Shown here: positions 31,501-43,693 of the stretch, in pieces
Numbering within the stretch: position 1 is the first letter of the stretch
Layout: every line of letters begins with the position of its first letter
Source of the DNA: Serilophus lunatus
Taxonomy: Eukaryota; Chordata; Aves; Passeriformes; Eurylaimidae
NCBI GenBank assembly: GCA_013399895.1
Contig: VXBA01003773.1
Span: 297,503 to 361,502, forward strand
Direction: 5' to 3'
Length of the DNA: 64,000 nt
Translations under genes and position numbers: made by a program
The notes under the pieces: model-generated
What the model saw: only the letters and a program-made list of their open reading frames with translations
What the model was told of the DNA's origin: nothing
Databases searched by the model: none

Positions 31501-34500
31501 GCACCCAAAATGTGGCAGATGCAGCATCGGTGGCCAGCAGGTCCCTCTGACCTTCCAGCATTCCTGCACGAGCAGGGAAAGGCAGCAGGAGCCTCATGGC
31601 GTGAGCCCGTCCCGCCCCACGGCGCCGGGAAGGACACAGAGCTGCCGGCGCTCCAGGCAGGACCCAAAGCCACCCACAAACTGGGCACCTGCAGAGACCA
31701 TCCCAGGACTGCCCAAACACGCCACTTTAGGCACCTGGAAATAAGAAACCAGGGGAGAAAAGAGAAAATTCAATCGCTTACAGGCTCCCAGTGCAACAAT
31801 CGGGTTTTTACGGTGAGCTCAACACTTCACACCCGATGCCTGCAGAGATTGTCTCCACCAGCAAAGACACTGACACAGGCAACCTATTTCTCCAGCCTTC
31901 TCAGCTCTGCAATGCAGCTTTCTTAAATATTGAATAAGTCTGCTGCTCTCCACCACCTGCCAGTGCCAATGATGAGGTAATTTTGCATTGACAAAGCCTA
32001 ATGTGATTAATCTGCTTTGAAAGGAGCAGGTTTTAGGGCTCATCCATTCACTCAGAGCACACTCACAGACGGAGCAGTGGCAGCAGCCAGACCCCAAACA
32101 AACAACCCAAACTGCTGCTCTGGTGCCAAGTGGGAGATTATTCCTGTGTGGCATCACAAAGAGGAGGTTTGGAACTTGAGTGGATCCCAACATGATCCTC
32201 CCTCGGGGTGGTGGGATTTGCACACTGGCATGGGAACGGATTTACGCTCCACAAATGGGGATGGGAAAATAGGATACGAGGATGGGATTGCCTGATGGGG
32301 CTCTCCAGCCTCCTTCCTGGGGGAAAGAGGAACATATTTTGGAGTGACAAACACCCACTGGGACCCCTCAGCTGAGCAGGGAGAGGAGCAAATGCAGGAG
32401 CCAGGATGTGTTAGGACAGAACTGTGTCTCCTCACCACTCAGCATTCCCAAACACTGTGTTTGGCTGGAAATCTCTCTCAGCTCACAGGGATATTTTCCA
32501 CCACCTCAAGTTCATCATGGCCAGATGCTGCCCTTCTCCAACCCCAGGGCTCACATCTGGCACTCAGGAGGGTCTGCAAACCACAGAGGACCCCAGGTCC
32601 TGAGCAGACATCTGGTACCCCACATCCAGCTCAGCCCTGAGCATCTCTCAACATCCAGGCTCTTCCTTTCCAAGGAAAAGGAGCTTGCCCAGTACAGGTG
32701 ACATTCCCTACAGCATGTGGTGCCAGTTCAGGAAATTCCCATGGTATAGGGGTCACAGAGCTGCTTAAGCAGGCAGTGGGTACTCACTGTCCTCCAGCAT
32801 CAGGTGGGATTTGGTACTGCTGGATTTACTTGCAGAGAGGGAAAGACAAGGTGGAAATAGCCCCAAAATAGCTGCTGGAGCAGTTGTGTAAAACTGCAAG
32901 GGAATCAGATCGCATGGAGGGCCAGGAGGGCAGCCCAGCAGCTGAAGGATCCCACACTCCCAAAACTCCCCCAAATCCCGACATTCCACCATTTGTCTCA
33001 TCTCCCATTCAAATTGTTTGAGAAAGTCCAGGCAAAATTTGCCATCTGCTTTATGGAACAGCCCCCTTTTGAGGCTTTCCTTTAAAAATAGGAGGGAGGG
33101 AGGCAGAGCCCAACTGGCAGAAACACTGCTTGGCCTGGAGCTCCCCTGGACACCTGGAGTAGCCCAGGACTGGGGGATGGGACAGCAGGACAGCCCCAGA
33201 TGAAGCATCAGGTTAGACACAGGACACACAACCCGTGTTCTCACAGGGACCTGCATCCTCCAACAGTCCAGAAATGCCATGAGGTGAGATTAGACCCTGG
33301 ACACGGAACCCCTCAACTGCATCACAGCAAAGCAAGGGCCAGGGATCCTGGGAATGCAGCTTCTGGGAAAGAGCCAGAACCAGAAAATCCCGGGATCATC
33401 ACATCCTTCAGCCGCACACCAAACCGTTGCAGGGAACAGCATCCCCACACCTTCCCAGGCCAGCTTTAACTGATTCATTAAAGTTAAATGTGATTGCCAC
33501 ATTCCCAGGGGACAGCGACCCACAGGCAGGAAATGCAGAGCAATGGAATTCCTGGCCGTGCTTCATTCCATGGCTGCCCCTGCAAGCCCACCCAGCAGCA
33601 CCCACCCATCCACCCAATGCCAGCCCCTTGGCACGCCAGGATGAGGCCACCAACACCTGGCACACTGCATTCCCCCCTGGAATTCCCAGGGCTGCTCCTG
33701 CCTCCTCTGCCCTCCCACTAAATCCATACCACAGCACCCAGGGGCCCTCCTTCGGGCAATGTCTGTGCTGCCTTTAAATTCCCACAAGGTGCTGAGAAGT
33801 GCCTTTTTTCCCCTCCCCCTTAATTCCCAGCTCGCCGTCATCCTCCAGACAAAGATCCATCCCAAGGCAGCCGAGCAGCAGCACACAGTCAATTTTATTT
33901 AAGCAGCACGTTGACATTTCCTCCAGCAGCTCCTTCCCAAACCAAACACTGTTATGATGCTGTCACAAGGATTTACTCTCCTTGATTAATTACAGGAAAG
34001 ACGACAGTGAAAAAAAATCCATCATTCCTGGGTTTATCCAACTTACCTGTGGCTGTCAGAGCCGGGGGTCCCTGCGGTGTCCGAGCCCACCTGGTGCAGG
34101 TGAGCTCCCTCCCTGTGCCACGCAGAGCTGCTCCAAAGCTGCTCAGCAACAGATAAATCCCTGCATGGCTCCAGCACATGGATCCAGCATCGTGCCCTCG
34201 ATGTCAGGGACAGGGAGCATGGCCAGAGCCACCAGGATGGCCCAGCCCCCCCGAGTCCCCAGCACAGGGACCCCCATGGAGTGGCAGCAGCTGAAGGAAG
34301 TTTAGCCACGGGAAAAGCCTGGGAAGCACCAGCCAGGTGAGCTCAGAGGTGGCAGGTCCTGCTCCCTGCCAAGGAGGTGGTGACAGTCCCCACGAGATGC
34401 CCCAGGGATGGTCGAGGGCCACAGTGGCACAGCACAGGAGCAATAATGGGGCAGCACCCCCAGGGCACGACCCTGGGGGGTGCTCAGGGTGCAAACCCAC

Positions 34501-35946
34501 CCTCCTCCAGGGGGTCCCCAAGCTGGGGCAGAGGAGCCACATACAGACAGGTCCCCCCATACCAGGCCTGTGCAGAGGGGTCCCACTGGTGGGGGGATCC
34601 CCCTGGCACTGCAGCACAACCCTCCCCGAGGGCCACAGGGAGCCCAGGCAGCAGCAGAAAGGAGCACGGGGCCAATAATTGCACCACCTTGGGCTCCCAG
34701 TACCCCCAGTCACTGATCACAGCTCCTCTCCCTCCCCAGAACCCCTCAATATCTGGGTTCATGCAGCCAGGTCTGCCCCCCATCACAGACACACCAGGTC
34801 CAAAGCAGAGAGTCCATACCCACCTCTGGGGCTGGAGAAGGAAAACGTTGCCTCCAACCCCTGAACCTTATAAGCCATCAGGGCTTTATCCCTGTCCACT
34901 CCCCAGCCTAAAGAGGATGAAGCAATTAATCACTCTGGCCTGGGGGAGCAGAACCTTCCTCCCTTCCCAGACAGACCTTGAGTGCTCAGCTGGGACCACC
35001 CGGAGCAATTCATTACTATTATCATTAATTGGCAATGACTGCAGTGACATCGTCACCGGACTGTGGGCAGGAGGAGGGCACAGAGCCAGGGCCACCAGTG
35101 AGTTGGCAGAGGGTCATCACTGCCAGCAGAGCCCCTGGGACCTGTGGTGGACATGGGGAACCATCTCATTTTCATCTCCCAGAGGAAGCCCCTCAAAACT
35201 CAAGCACAAAAAGAGGCTCAGAAGCCACTCACCCTTCCTCAGCAGTTTTTCCTCCCAAACCAGGGAATGTTTAACATCAGCACACATGTACCAGTTCTGC
35301 AATGGGGCTCCTGGGTTTCAACCCTGGCTTCAAAGGCTGCTCTTCACCAAAAATGGGCTTTTGCCACATTCGGTTTTTTGGCTCTCCTGGGGAGCCAGGG
35401 CAGCTCATGTGAAGGAGGAGGCAGCAGCGCAGTGGGGTGGAGGTTTGTACCCAGGTGTGGGGGGCTCTGAGCAGGGCTGGGGGGTCTGGGGCTCTGCTGG
35501 AAGCCCACCCTGCAGGTGATGCCAAGCAGCTCCCACGGCACAGCCCGGCCTTGTCTTGGTGCTGCCGGAGCTGCGGAGCCGCTGCGGACGAGCAGCACCC
35601 ACCCAACGCTGCCCTCCCGGGGGATGCCCAGCAAAGCACTCCCGGGATGCTACGACAATTCCCAAATCTCAGCCCTACAGCTCCACACCCACCCCGGAGC
35701 CCCTCGGGCAGATCTCCTGAGTCAGCCTGTGAGCAGCAGCTCAGCTCGCTCAGTCCCTGCCGGATGAATGATGCATCATCAAATAAAGCCCAGTGTCACA
35801 ACATTAACAATATTTATTTTCAGGCTAAGATGCAGCCTGGGCTTTTGATAACAGTAATTAAAGCAAATGGTTCATCTGTTATCAGGTCTGCATCCCTGGA
35901 GCTAACTGTCTCTGTTTTGAAGCCCTGTATTATCTTTTTTTTTTTT

Positions 35947-35978
35947 NNNNNNNNNNNNNNNNNNNNNNNNNNNNNNNN
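35947..35978. other. Assembly gap of 32 N
   Basis: Gap directly after a run of 12 T and followed by TTTT. True length unknown. Confidence 1.
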
Positions 35979-36644
35979 TTTTGCCTTGCAGCCTCCTGGA
36001 GAAGGTGGGGATCAGGCTGATCCACACACACTTCCAGGATCCCGGGAGGAGTGTGGCATGGCCAGAGCCCAGAGCAGAGCCACGGCCGGGGCAGCCGCCT
36101 TGCTCAAGGGTTTTTTAGCAGTGAAATGAAGGGGTGTTAATTGCACAAAGACAAATTGCTCCTCCAGTTTATACCTGAAACCAGAATTATTAGAAAGATA
36201 CCAGCAAGACAAAACCAGGTCCCTTTTCTGAAGGAGCCCATTCCCGGGATCAGCCTCAGCCTGATTTCCTGGAGGTTCCAGGCTACTCCAGAAAGGTTTT
36301 TAATGCCTTTTGCATCACTTTTGTCCATCCTGGGAAAGCAGCAGCAAAAGCACCTGCCAATGCCCTTAGACCAGCTCCAAGCAGGGCAGTGATGCACTTT
36401 CAGAGCCCCAGTGGGGAGTGGAGCACCCCAGGTGCCCCCACAGCAGGGCCAGGTCTCTCCCTGTATCCCACCACTCTCAGGACCCTGGGAAAGGGCTCAG
36501 CTCTTGGTGCCTCCACAGCTCCCGCTGGGCACAATCCAGGGACAGGGACAAGAGCCAATTTTAGGGGCTTCAATTCCCCCCAAATGCCCAACACACTTCC
36601 AAGTTGCCTACACACGATGAAGACCAGCAGCAGCACCCAAATCA

Positions 36645-36795
36645 CCCCTGTACCTGCACCCACGGGCCATGTCAGCCCCACAACCAGCCAGGGACCCCCT
36701 CACCCACACCCATGGGCGATGTCAGCCCCACACACAGCCAGGGACCCCTGTACCTGCACCTGCGGGTAGTGCCAGCCCCACACACAGCCGAGGAC
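36645..36795. repeat. About 54-bp tandem repeat, nearly three units
   Basis: Units carry GTCAGCCCCACA, CAGCCAGGGACCCC and a stretch CCTGCACCCACGGG or variant. Lies just outside the CpG island on the gene side. Confidence 0.85.
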
Positions 36796-37049
36796 CCTCT
36801 CCAGCCTCTGCCACCCACTACCCACGGGTGACACTGGCGGTGTCACCCACCGCCTGCACCGCTCCGAGATCCTTCAACTTTGCCCGGGCCGGGAGCGGGG
36901 TGCGGGGGGCACGAGCATCCCTGGCTCTGCATCCCGACCTCTGTCCCCGCGGAGCCCCGGGGCACCCCCGGCACCTCCTGCCCTGCCCGGGGGAGATGCG
37001 CTGCGACCCCCGAGCCCTCCTTACCTGGACCGAGGTGCTGGGGAGTGCC

Positions 37050-37168
37050 CCGGGGGTGCCCGGGTGTCCCGGAGATCCCAAGGGTGTCCGAGGGTGCCCG
37101 GGGGTCCCAGGGGTGTCCGGGGATCCCAGGAGTGCCCGGGGGTCCCAGGGGTGCCCGGGGGTCCCGGT
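37050..37168. repeat. GC-rich minisatellite in promoter island
   Basis: Imperfect tandem units of about 18 bp such as GTGCCCGGGGGTCCCAGG, alternating with GTGTCCGGGGATCCCAGG. Located directly 5' of the putative exon 1 donor on the minus strand, so it may be transcribed. Confidence 0.9.
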
Positions 37169-37250
37169 GCGGGGCCGCTCCCCGCGCACGGCCGGGCTGG
37201 CGCTGCGCGGCTCCGGCGGCAGCACTGCGGAGCAACGCGGGGCGGTGCGG

Positions 37251-37293
37251 GGAGGGGACACGGGAGGGGACACGGGAGGGGACACGGGAGGGG
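37251..37293. repeat. 12-bp tandem repeat GGAGGGGACACG
   Basis: Three and a half near-perfect copies inside the CpG island. Plus-strand G runs of three to four are regularly spaced. Confidence 0.93.
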
Positions 37294-37539
37294 CCGCCTC
37301 GCTCCGCGCCCACCCCGGGGAGCCGCCCCCGCCCGGGTGCAGCCCCCCGGCCCCCGCTGGAACCCCCCGCCCGGGGGTCCCGGCCGGCGGTGGGAGCCCC
37401 TCTGGTCATCCTCTCCCACATCCCGCTGCCATTCTTCCTCCTTCTCCTCAATCCTTTCTTCTCTTCCATTCTCTTTCCCATCCCACCCCTCCCCATCCCT
37501 CGACCATTGCAGGATGAGGGAGGGGATTCTCTCTTCTCC

Positions 37540-37985
37540 GCTCTGGTGAGATCCCAACCTGCAGTGCTGCATCCAGCCCTGGAATCCTCAGCTCGGGAAG
37601 GACACGGAGCGAGTCCAGAGGGACACAAAGATGCTCTGAGGGCTGCAGCCCCTCTGCTCTGGAGCCAGGCTGGGAGAGCTGAGGGTGTTCACCTGGAGAA
37701 GGGAAGGATCCAGAGAGAGCTCAGAGCCCCTTCCAGAGCCTAAAGGGGCTCCAGGAGAGCTGGAGAGGGACTGGGAACAAGGGATGGAGGGACAGGACAC
37801 CGGGAATAGTTTCCCACTGCCAGATGGCAGGGAGAGATGGGATATTGGGAAGGAATTCCTGGCTGGGAGGGTGAGGAGGTCCTGGCACAGGGTGCCCAGA
37901 GAAGCTGTGGCTGCCCCATCTCTGGAAGTGTCCAAGGGCAGGTTGGAGCCCCCTGGGACAGTGGGAGGTGTCCCTGCCCGTGGAC
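37540..37985 (+). mobile_element. CR1 fragment, longest in window
   Basis: About 446 bp, reaching back to the CTGGTGAGATCCCAACCTGC segment upstream of the 3' region, through GGAGAAGGGAAGGATCC to GGGAGGTGTCCCTGCCCGTG. Lies directly outside the CpG island. Confidence 0.92.
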
Positions 37986-39092
37986 AGTTCCAGTTCCCAG
38001 TTCCTGGAGATGCCACAACCCAGCAGCACTTGCCTGGATCACCCCAAAGACCATCCTGAGCCCCAGGCCTTGGAGGAAGGAAAGTTCCTTATTCCTCCAG
38101 CTGGATTTCACCACTTTTATATAAAAGATTTTCAGCCAGCTGCACATAAGCCTCTCATGAAAACCCTACTTTTTTGGATTTAAAAAGAAATCCCTCAAGA
38201 GACACAAATCCTTGAAGGATGGAGCATGTTCCTGCCTTCAGCAAGGAAAGTATTGCACCACTCAAGGCTGAGTGTTGATTGGCATCATCTAAATGCTTGA
38301 TGGACACCTCCTTCCCTTCCAGGCCCAACTATGTGTTTTTATTTAGCAAAAGAATCCCTCGCTTATGCAAAATAGTTGGAGAGAGGAACAGAGGACTTTC
38401 AAGCTGATCTGTCTTGACACCTTCCTCAGAGATTCACAGAAAGCAGCAGCAATTTGAAAATCAGATCTAAACGTGGCTTTCCAGAAAGGAAAAAAGCAAC
38501 ACCTGCAGTTCTCTGTTCTGAATACCTGGCACTTCCACACTCCTTTTTTTAGCCCCTCTTCTAAAATAAAAGAGGCGGTTTGATTTTTTGTGGAATTAGA
38601 AATACATTTTGGCAGTCTGGCAGATCCTGCAGCAGATCAAAGCTGGGAGGGTTATTTCTTTATTTCCTCCCTGCTCTATTTCTACACTCACTGGCCCTCT
38701 GGTTCTCCAGGAATTGCTTTATTTCCCTTGGGATCTGGCACTCAGTTCCCTGCTCTGTTTGACCCCAGTTCCACCCTGCCTGGACCTGGATGGGGCACCA
38801 CCGAGCAGCAGATCCTGCCTGGATGCTGAAGTTCAAGTTCAGAGACAAAAATCCTGGAAGTTATAAGGACAGTGCTCCAGGTTGGAGAAGCTCAGGCTGG
38901 ATGCAGCCTTCATCCCTTGGTCCTGATGGTCTTGGGTTTATCCCCATTGGCAGCTGGTTTCAGTGGGAATAACTGAGGAATAAAACCAAGTTCATGGCTC
39001 CAGACAGCTCTGGGTGTCGAATCAGCACCAGATCCAGACCTGGAGGTGGTGGGATCACCTCCTGCTGACTCTCACCCTTGGATGCAGCTGGT

Positions 39093-39313
39093 ACCAGGGA
39101 TGGAGCCAGGGATGGAGCCAAGGATGGAGCTGGGGATGGAGCAGGGTTGGAGGCATGGGTGGGTTTGGGGATGCAGTCATTCATTGATGGAGCCAAGGAT
39201 GGAGCTGGGGATGGAGGTGGAGATGCAGCCAAGAGTGGAGCCAAGGACAGAGCTGAAGATGGGTAGCTGGAGCCAGGAATGGAGCCAAGGTTGGAGCCAG
39301 GGATGAGACTGGG
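39093..39313. repeat. 12-bp minisatellite GGATGGAGCCAA
   Basis: About 15 recognisable degenerate units with an interruption at about 39150-39182. Because the unit is a multiple of three, it stays open in several frames; no sign that it is translated. Confidence 0.9.
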
Positions 39314-42010
39314 AACGGAGCACTTCTCTCAGGGCAGCGCCGGCAAATGAAAGCACCGAACACACAGGGCTCTGCTCGGAATTGCTGACTCAGCAATTGC
39401 CGCCCCCCTCTCCCCGCCCCGGGAGGAAACCTCTCCCCTCGTTTACAGCACAATTAGTCGCATCTAATTGAAGCACTGGACAGAAGATAGAGAGAGATGA
39501 GCCAGCGTCAGGCTGGGATTATCCCTCTGGTATTTGCAGTCGAGCAGTCCAATGGAAAAAGGAATATGAGCTTTATAGGACAATTTTTCCTCTACATTTT
39601 TAATTAAGATTAAAAGTGTTTCAGTGGAAATCTATAAACTCTCAGAGCTCTAGCACACAAAAATTCTGACTAACAGCTCACTCTGATACAGGGGAAAATA
39701 AATCAGGAGCACACCAGGCCCTCCCCACACAGCTCCAAGCACGGTCACATAAGTCAAATTAAAAGGATTTATGGCACTTGGGTGCTCAGAAGAGCATTTT
39801 TTCACTCTTGTAAATCACTGAAAGCTGAGCTGTTCCACCCTGAGCTGGCCTGGCCATAGATCCCGATGGATGGCCCCAGGAGCTCCCCGGGATGCGCCAG
39901 CAGGAATCACCTGCTGGTTCCACCGTAACTGGGCACCAGCCGCCCCAGCAGGAGCTGCCCATCACAGCCCAGCCAAGGGCTTCGGGGTGACTTGGTTATT
40001 TGACATGCAAGAGAGATGGGAAAGGACCCACCACCCATCACCAAAAATCCATAACCGGCTGCCCAGAGCAGCTTCTTACTGTGAATTACGCTTTGGAAAA
40101 GAGGCGGGAAAGAAAAGAGGGAAAGGAGGACGGAGAAGGGATGGGCACCAGCTTGGGCTCTCTGAGCAGCAGGACAGAGCCTGGCAGCTGAATCCAGGGG
40201 GGTTGTCCCAACACTTTGGAGACCAGAGAGTTTTCACCTCCTTTTTCAAGGAGAAAAAATCCCAAGGCGATATTTAGGCTGGAGCAGGAGAAAACCGTTC
40301 CTTGGACTCTCCCTCAGGACCTGCCAGGGATGCAGCCTGATCCATGTTATTTCATTAACACCTTGAACCCCTCCAGTTCACCCTCCTGCTGGCTCTGAAA
40401 ATAACAATCAAGGCACAAACAGAGGAGACATCCTTGAGAAATTTCACCAGTTAAAGTGCTGGAATTAGAAAAAAAAAAAAAGCATGGAAAGGGAGAGGAA
40501 GTTTTTCCTCTTGTCATTTGACTCAGGTGCTGGGATGTCACAAGGGACACAGCTGCTCCAAGGGCTGCTGAAGGGATTTTCTCTTCTGGAGAAGCAGAGG
40601 AGGAAGAGCACCTTATGAGGATGCTGGGACATTTTTAACCACCCTCTGTGCCTCTCCACAGCGTGTCAGCCCTCTGTTCCCATCCCTGCCACAGACACCA
40701 GGAAGCATCTGCAGCGAGGCGGCTCCAGCATCCCACTCCCACCCATCCCGGGTGCTCTGGCAGCCCCAGGAGAAAATCCCTCTCCCCAGCCCACTTCCCA
40801 CCTCACCCCAGAGCCAAGAAAACCCACAGGGACCCCAAATTCCTCGGGAGCTCCCCCATGTCCCCTCGCTGTGGTGGCACAGACGGGGTGTGTCCCACCA
40901 GCGACGCAGAGCCCCGAGCTCGGCAGGCCCAGCTCCGTCGTGACAGCAGCTCATTACACTCTTTTAATAAGATATGTGCTAGTTGTACATTCATTTCGCA
41001 TTTCTGATAACGTTCTGTCCTATATAACTGCACTATTATCCTTGGCGAGGTGAGGGGAAGAATGTATTTCCTGAAAGACTGCCTGAATTAATTTTGCAGT
41101 AAGTGCCATAAAAGATTTAATCTCCAGCTCCTCTTTTGTTAATGGGATTAGTATAACTTATTTACTGATTTAATTAATTGGCATGTCTTCCACTCAGCTG
41201 AACACAGCGTTTCAGAAACTTACTGGTTTCAGCTGAGGAGAACTGGGCGTCATTTCATTTTGGAGGCTGCAGAGAGCACGTACCTGTGAGCTTTAAATAA
41301 TTGAAATTATTTCCGACAGCGCATTAAAAAGAGGGGAGGAAGGAGCTTTATCTTCCTCCTCACCCGTGAATGCGGAGCCTTGGCTGTGCTACACCATCGC
41401 TGAGAATAAATTGGATACCAGTTGTCACTGGTGACACCCCCCAGCGCCGTGACCGACCCACAGAGATGGTCGGAGGGACCTCCTTCATCCCACCCGCTGC
41501 ATCCTCGCAAACACAGGGGCTTAGCCGCTTCTCCATCTCTCATCCCTCGGAAGCTCAGGGTGCTGCTTCTGGGGTGCACACGGGAGGGTCCTGAGCCGCC
41601 CCCCCCCCCCGGCACTGGGGGAGCAGCACCCCCGACACCTCTCTGTGCCTTTATTTAGGTCACCCTGTGCTCGGCAGCCCCGCTCGCAGCGGGGGAGGTT
41701 GGACTTCACACTCCTGCTCTCGGAGCTGCTTTTCTAGGTCACCAACCCACAGCGGTGCATTAAAATAGAGCCTATCCCCTCCCCATCCCCGTGGCCGTGG
41801 GCTGCTGCCGTGCCCGGGCTGTGCCAGGCGCCAGCCGGAGGGGATGGGGTGCGACAGGGTGGCTGCGATCCCTGCTCCTCCCGAGAATGCTGGGGAGGGG
41901 GGCAGCGCTGCACCCCCAAAATTACCAAGGCTCCAAGGGCATTTGGGATGGGCACAGCGAGATGTGGGGACACGTGGATCTGGCGGCCCCACTCCTGGCT
42001 CCCTGTCCAG

Positions 42011-42177
42011 GCAAATCCCAGCCCGGCCAGGGAGCCCTGGAGGAGGCAGAGGGTCGGGGTGCTGTGATTTGGGTGCCCAGCTCAGCACCCCTCGCACCCA
42101 CGGGACACGCTCTAAGCCACCAGCAGCCATTCACACCAAGGGTTGCTTTCCAGCTTGTTTTATTTCCCAGCAAATCC
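42011..42177. repeat. Local duplication, copy 1
   Basis: 167-bp segment that recurs in direct orientation at 43694-43862 with high identity. Each copy starts with GCAAATCCCAGCC and ends with AGCAAATCC, so both are bounded by the same 8-bp sequence. Flanks beyond it differ. No repeat family recognised. Confidence 0.85.
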
Positions 42178-42974
42178 TGCAGGATATCGATAGCTGGAGG
42201 CGCTGCTGGTGCCAACCCCGGCACCCCGAGGCACTGGGTGCCACCTCCGTGCTCCAGCCGGCGACCGAGGACAAGCCAGACTTTACAGAAAGAGCTCCCA
42301 GCCCCCAGTCCAGCTCAGCCCGGGAGGTGCCGCCTCTAGCAGCGATTTTCGGTCCATCTGCAATAATTAACTCCCAGCCAACAGCGATGTCCAGGCAGGC
42401 GGCCGCATTCCCAACCAGCACAAAACCCTGGAAGCGTTTCTCCCCTGGAGAGGTGGGCGGCTCCGCTCTGAGGCAGAGAAGCATCACCCCGCTCTTATCT
42501 CACTCCCCAGCAGCTTCCAAATGGAAATTTTACACTGGGAAAGAAAAGCCCAGCCCGGCAGGTGTCTGCTGGCTCCCCAGCCCGACTCTAAGAATATCTC
42601 CCTCTTCTGCCAACACACCGAGGCAGATTCCAGCTGGCGGCTCCCCCGTCCCTCCCCAGCCCGAGCATCTCACATGGATCCGTAGGGAGGAGGCAGAAAG
42701 GCTGCTGGGGTGGAGGGGCAGGAGCACCAGGTCCCCGTGACGCTGCTCACCAAGAGCTGCCCGGAGCTGGATCCATGGAATTCATCATCTCCCGGTCCTT
42801 CCAAGTAATGGTGACCAACCGTAGGTTGTTGTCCTGTCCAGGGACAAATTGGAAGAACACGGTGGGTCTTTGGGGTTAATTTGTTATTATTTCTCTTCAC
42901 TCTGATTTTTAGGGAGTTCCTTTTTCATACCTTGGGAATGCTGCTCTGCCCCTGCTGGAAAGGGACTTTGGAGT

Positions 42975-43235
42975 GGCAGGACAAGGGGGAATGGATTCCT
43001 ACTGAAAGAGAGAAGGGTTAGATGGGACATCAGGAAGAAATTGTTGGCTTTCAGGGTGAGGAGGCCCTGGCACAGGGTGCCCAGAGAAGCTGTGGCTGCC
43101 CCATCCCTGGAAGTGTCCAAGGCCAGGCTGGAGCCACCTGGGACAGTGGAAGGTGTCCCTGCCCATGGCTGGGGGTGCAACTGGATGGTCTTCAACCCTT
43201 CCAACCCAAACCATTCTGGGGTTCCATGATTCTTT
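42975..43235 (+). mobile_element. CR1 3' fragment
   Basis: GGACAAGGGGGAATGG, core GCCCAGAGAAGCTGTGGCTG, end CCAACCCAAACCATTCTGG and CCATGATTCT. Confidence 0.95.
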
Positions 43236-43693
43236 CCAGATGTCAACCTAGGCCAAAGATTCCCTCTGACTAGACAAGAAATCAATAATATTGATCATCC
43301 TCTGCCCCCCCCCCAGCCCCACCACGATCAGGGCCTGACATCCCCTCAGTGCTGGCACAGGGGACACGACCGGGCAGGGCTTTGTGGAATACCTGTGTCC
43401 ATGTTGTGACTGCTCCCTTTTCCACAGGACTCCATGGAAAAGGGTAAATCTGAACTCCCCAGAATCTCTGTTGGGATCAGGATGTTCCAGCAGCACATGT
43501 CATACCCCCATGGGAATGAGCGAGGGGCACCTTTTCCAGCCACGCCACTTGTTTAACAAGCTCGGGGATCGATACTGTCATCAAGTCCTGTCCAAGTGAC
43601 AGCACAGGCAACACTCAGCTGCAAGGAGATTTGGCTGCAAAGGGCTTTGACTGCCAAGTCTTCCCAGCACAGAGCCAGGTGTCCATCCCTGGA

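Larger units (their letters stand above)
28573..37024 (-). other. RPH3A: RPH3A intron 1 (inferred)
   Basis: No coding exon was recognised. It holds homeodomain-like TAATTA sequences near 28845-28880, a CpG-rich patch at 31200-31660, AT-rich CNE-like blocks (34998-35060, 35765-35930), an assembly gap and a three-unit repeat at 36645-36795. The extent depends on exon 1 being correct. Confidence 0.45.
37025..37300 (-). other. RPH3A: Candidate noncoding exon 1 of RPH3A
   Basis: Only the 3' edge is defined: GGTCCAG followed by GTAAGGAGG. The 5' end is a guess within the island. The minus strand has no ATG from 37026 to about 37405, compatible with a leader, although the extreme GC content alone makes ATG rare. 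Confidence 0.4.
36840..37400 (-). promoter_or_regulatory. RPH3A: CpG island, probable RPH3A promoter
   Basis: A sharply CpG-rich 0.56-kb block 8.5 kb upstream of the start codon and the strongest island in the window. It contains a consensus minus-strand donor, CAG/GTAAGG, at 37023-37024 and two tandem arrays. No TATA box was recognised. Human RPH3A also begins with noncoding exons, so a remote noncoding first exon is expected. Confidence 0.55.

Noticed and set aside
34377..35519. 380-codon plus-strand frame
   Set aside because: Longest frame in the window but Pro/Ser/Gly-rich, no recognisable domain, inside RPH3A intron 1 and antisense; composition explains its length.
36669..37743. Open frames of 280 codons across the CpG island
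   Set aside because: GC-rich sequence lacks stop codons in several frames on both strands; the translations are low complexity with no recognisable domain.
41844..42740. 298-codon plus-strand frame
   Set aside because: No domain or similarity recognised; part of it is the local duplication, and the opposite strand is also open.
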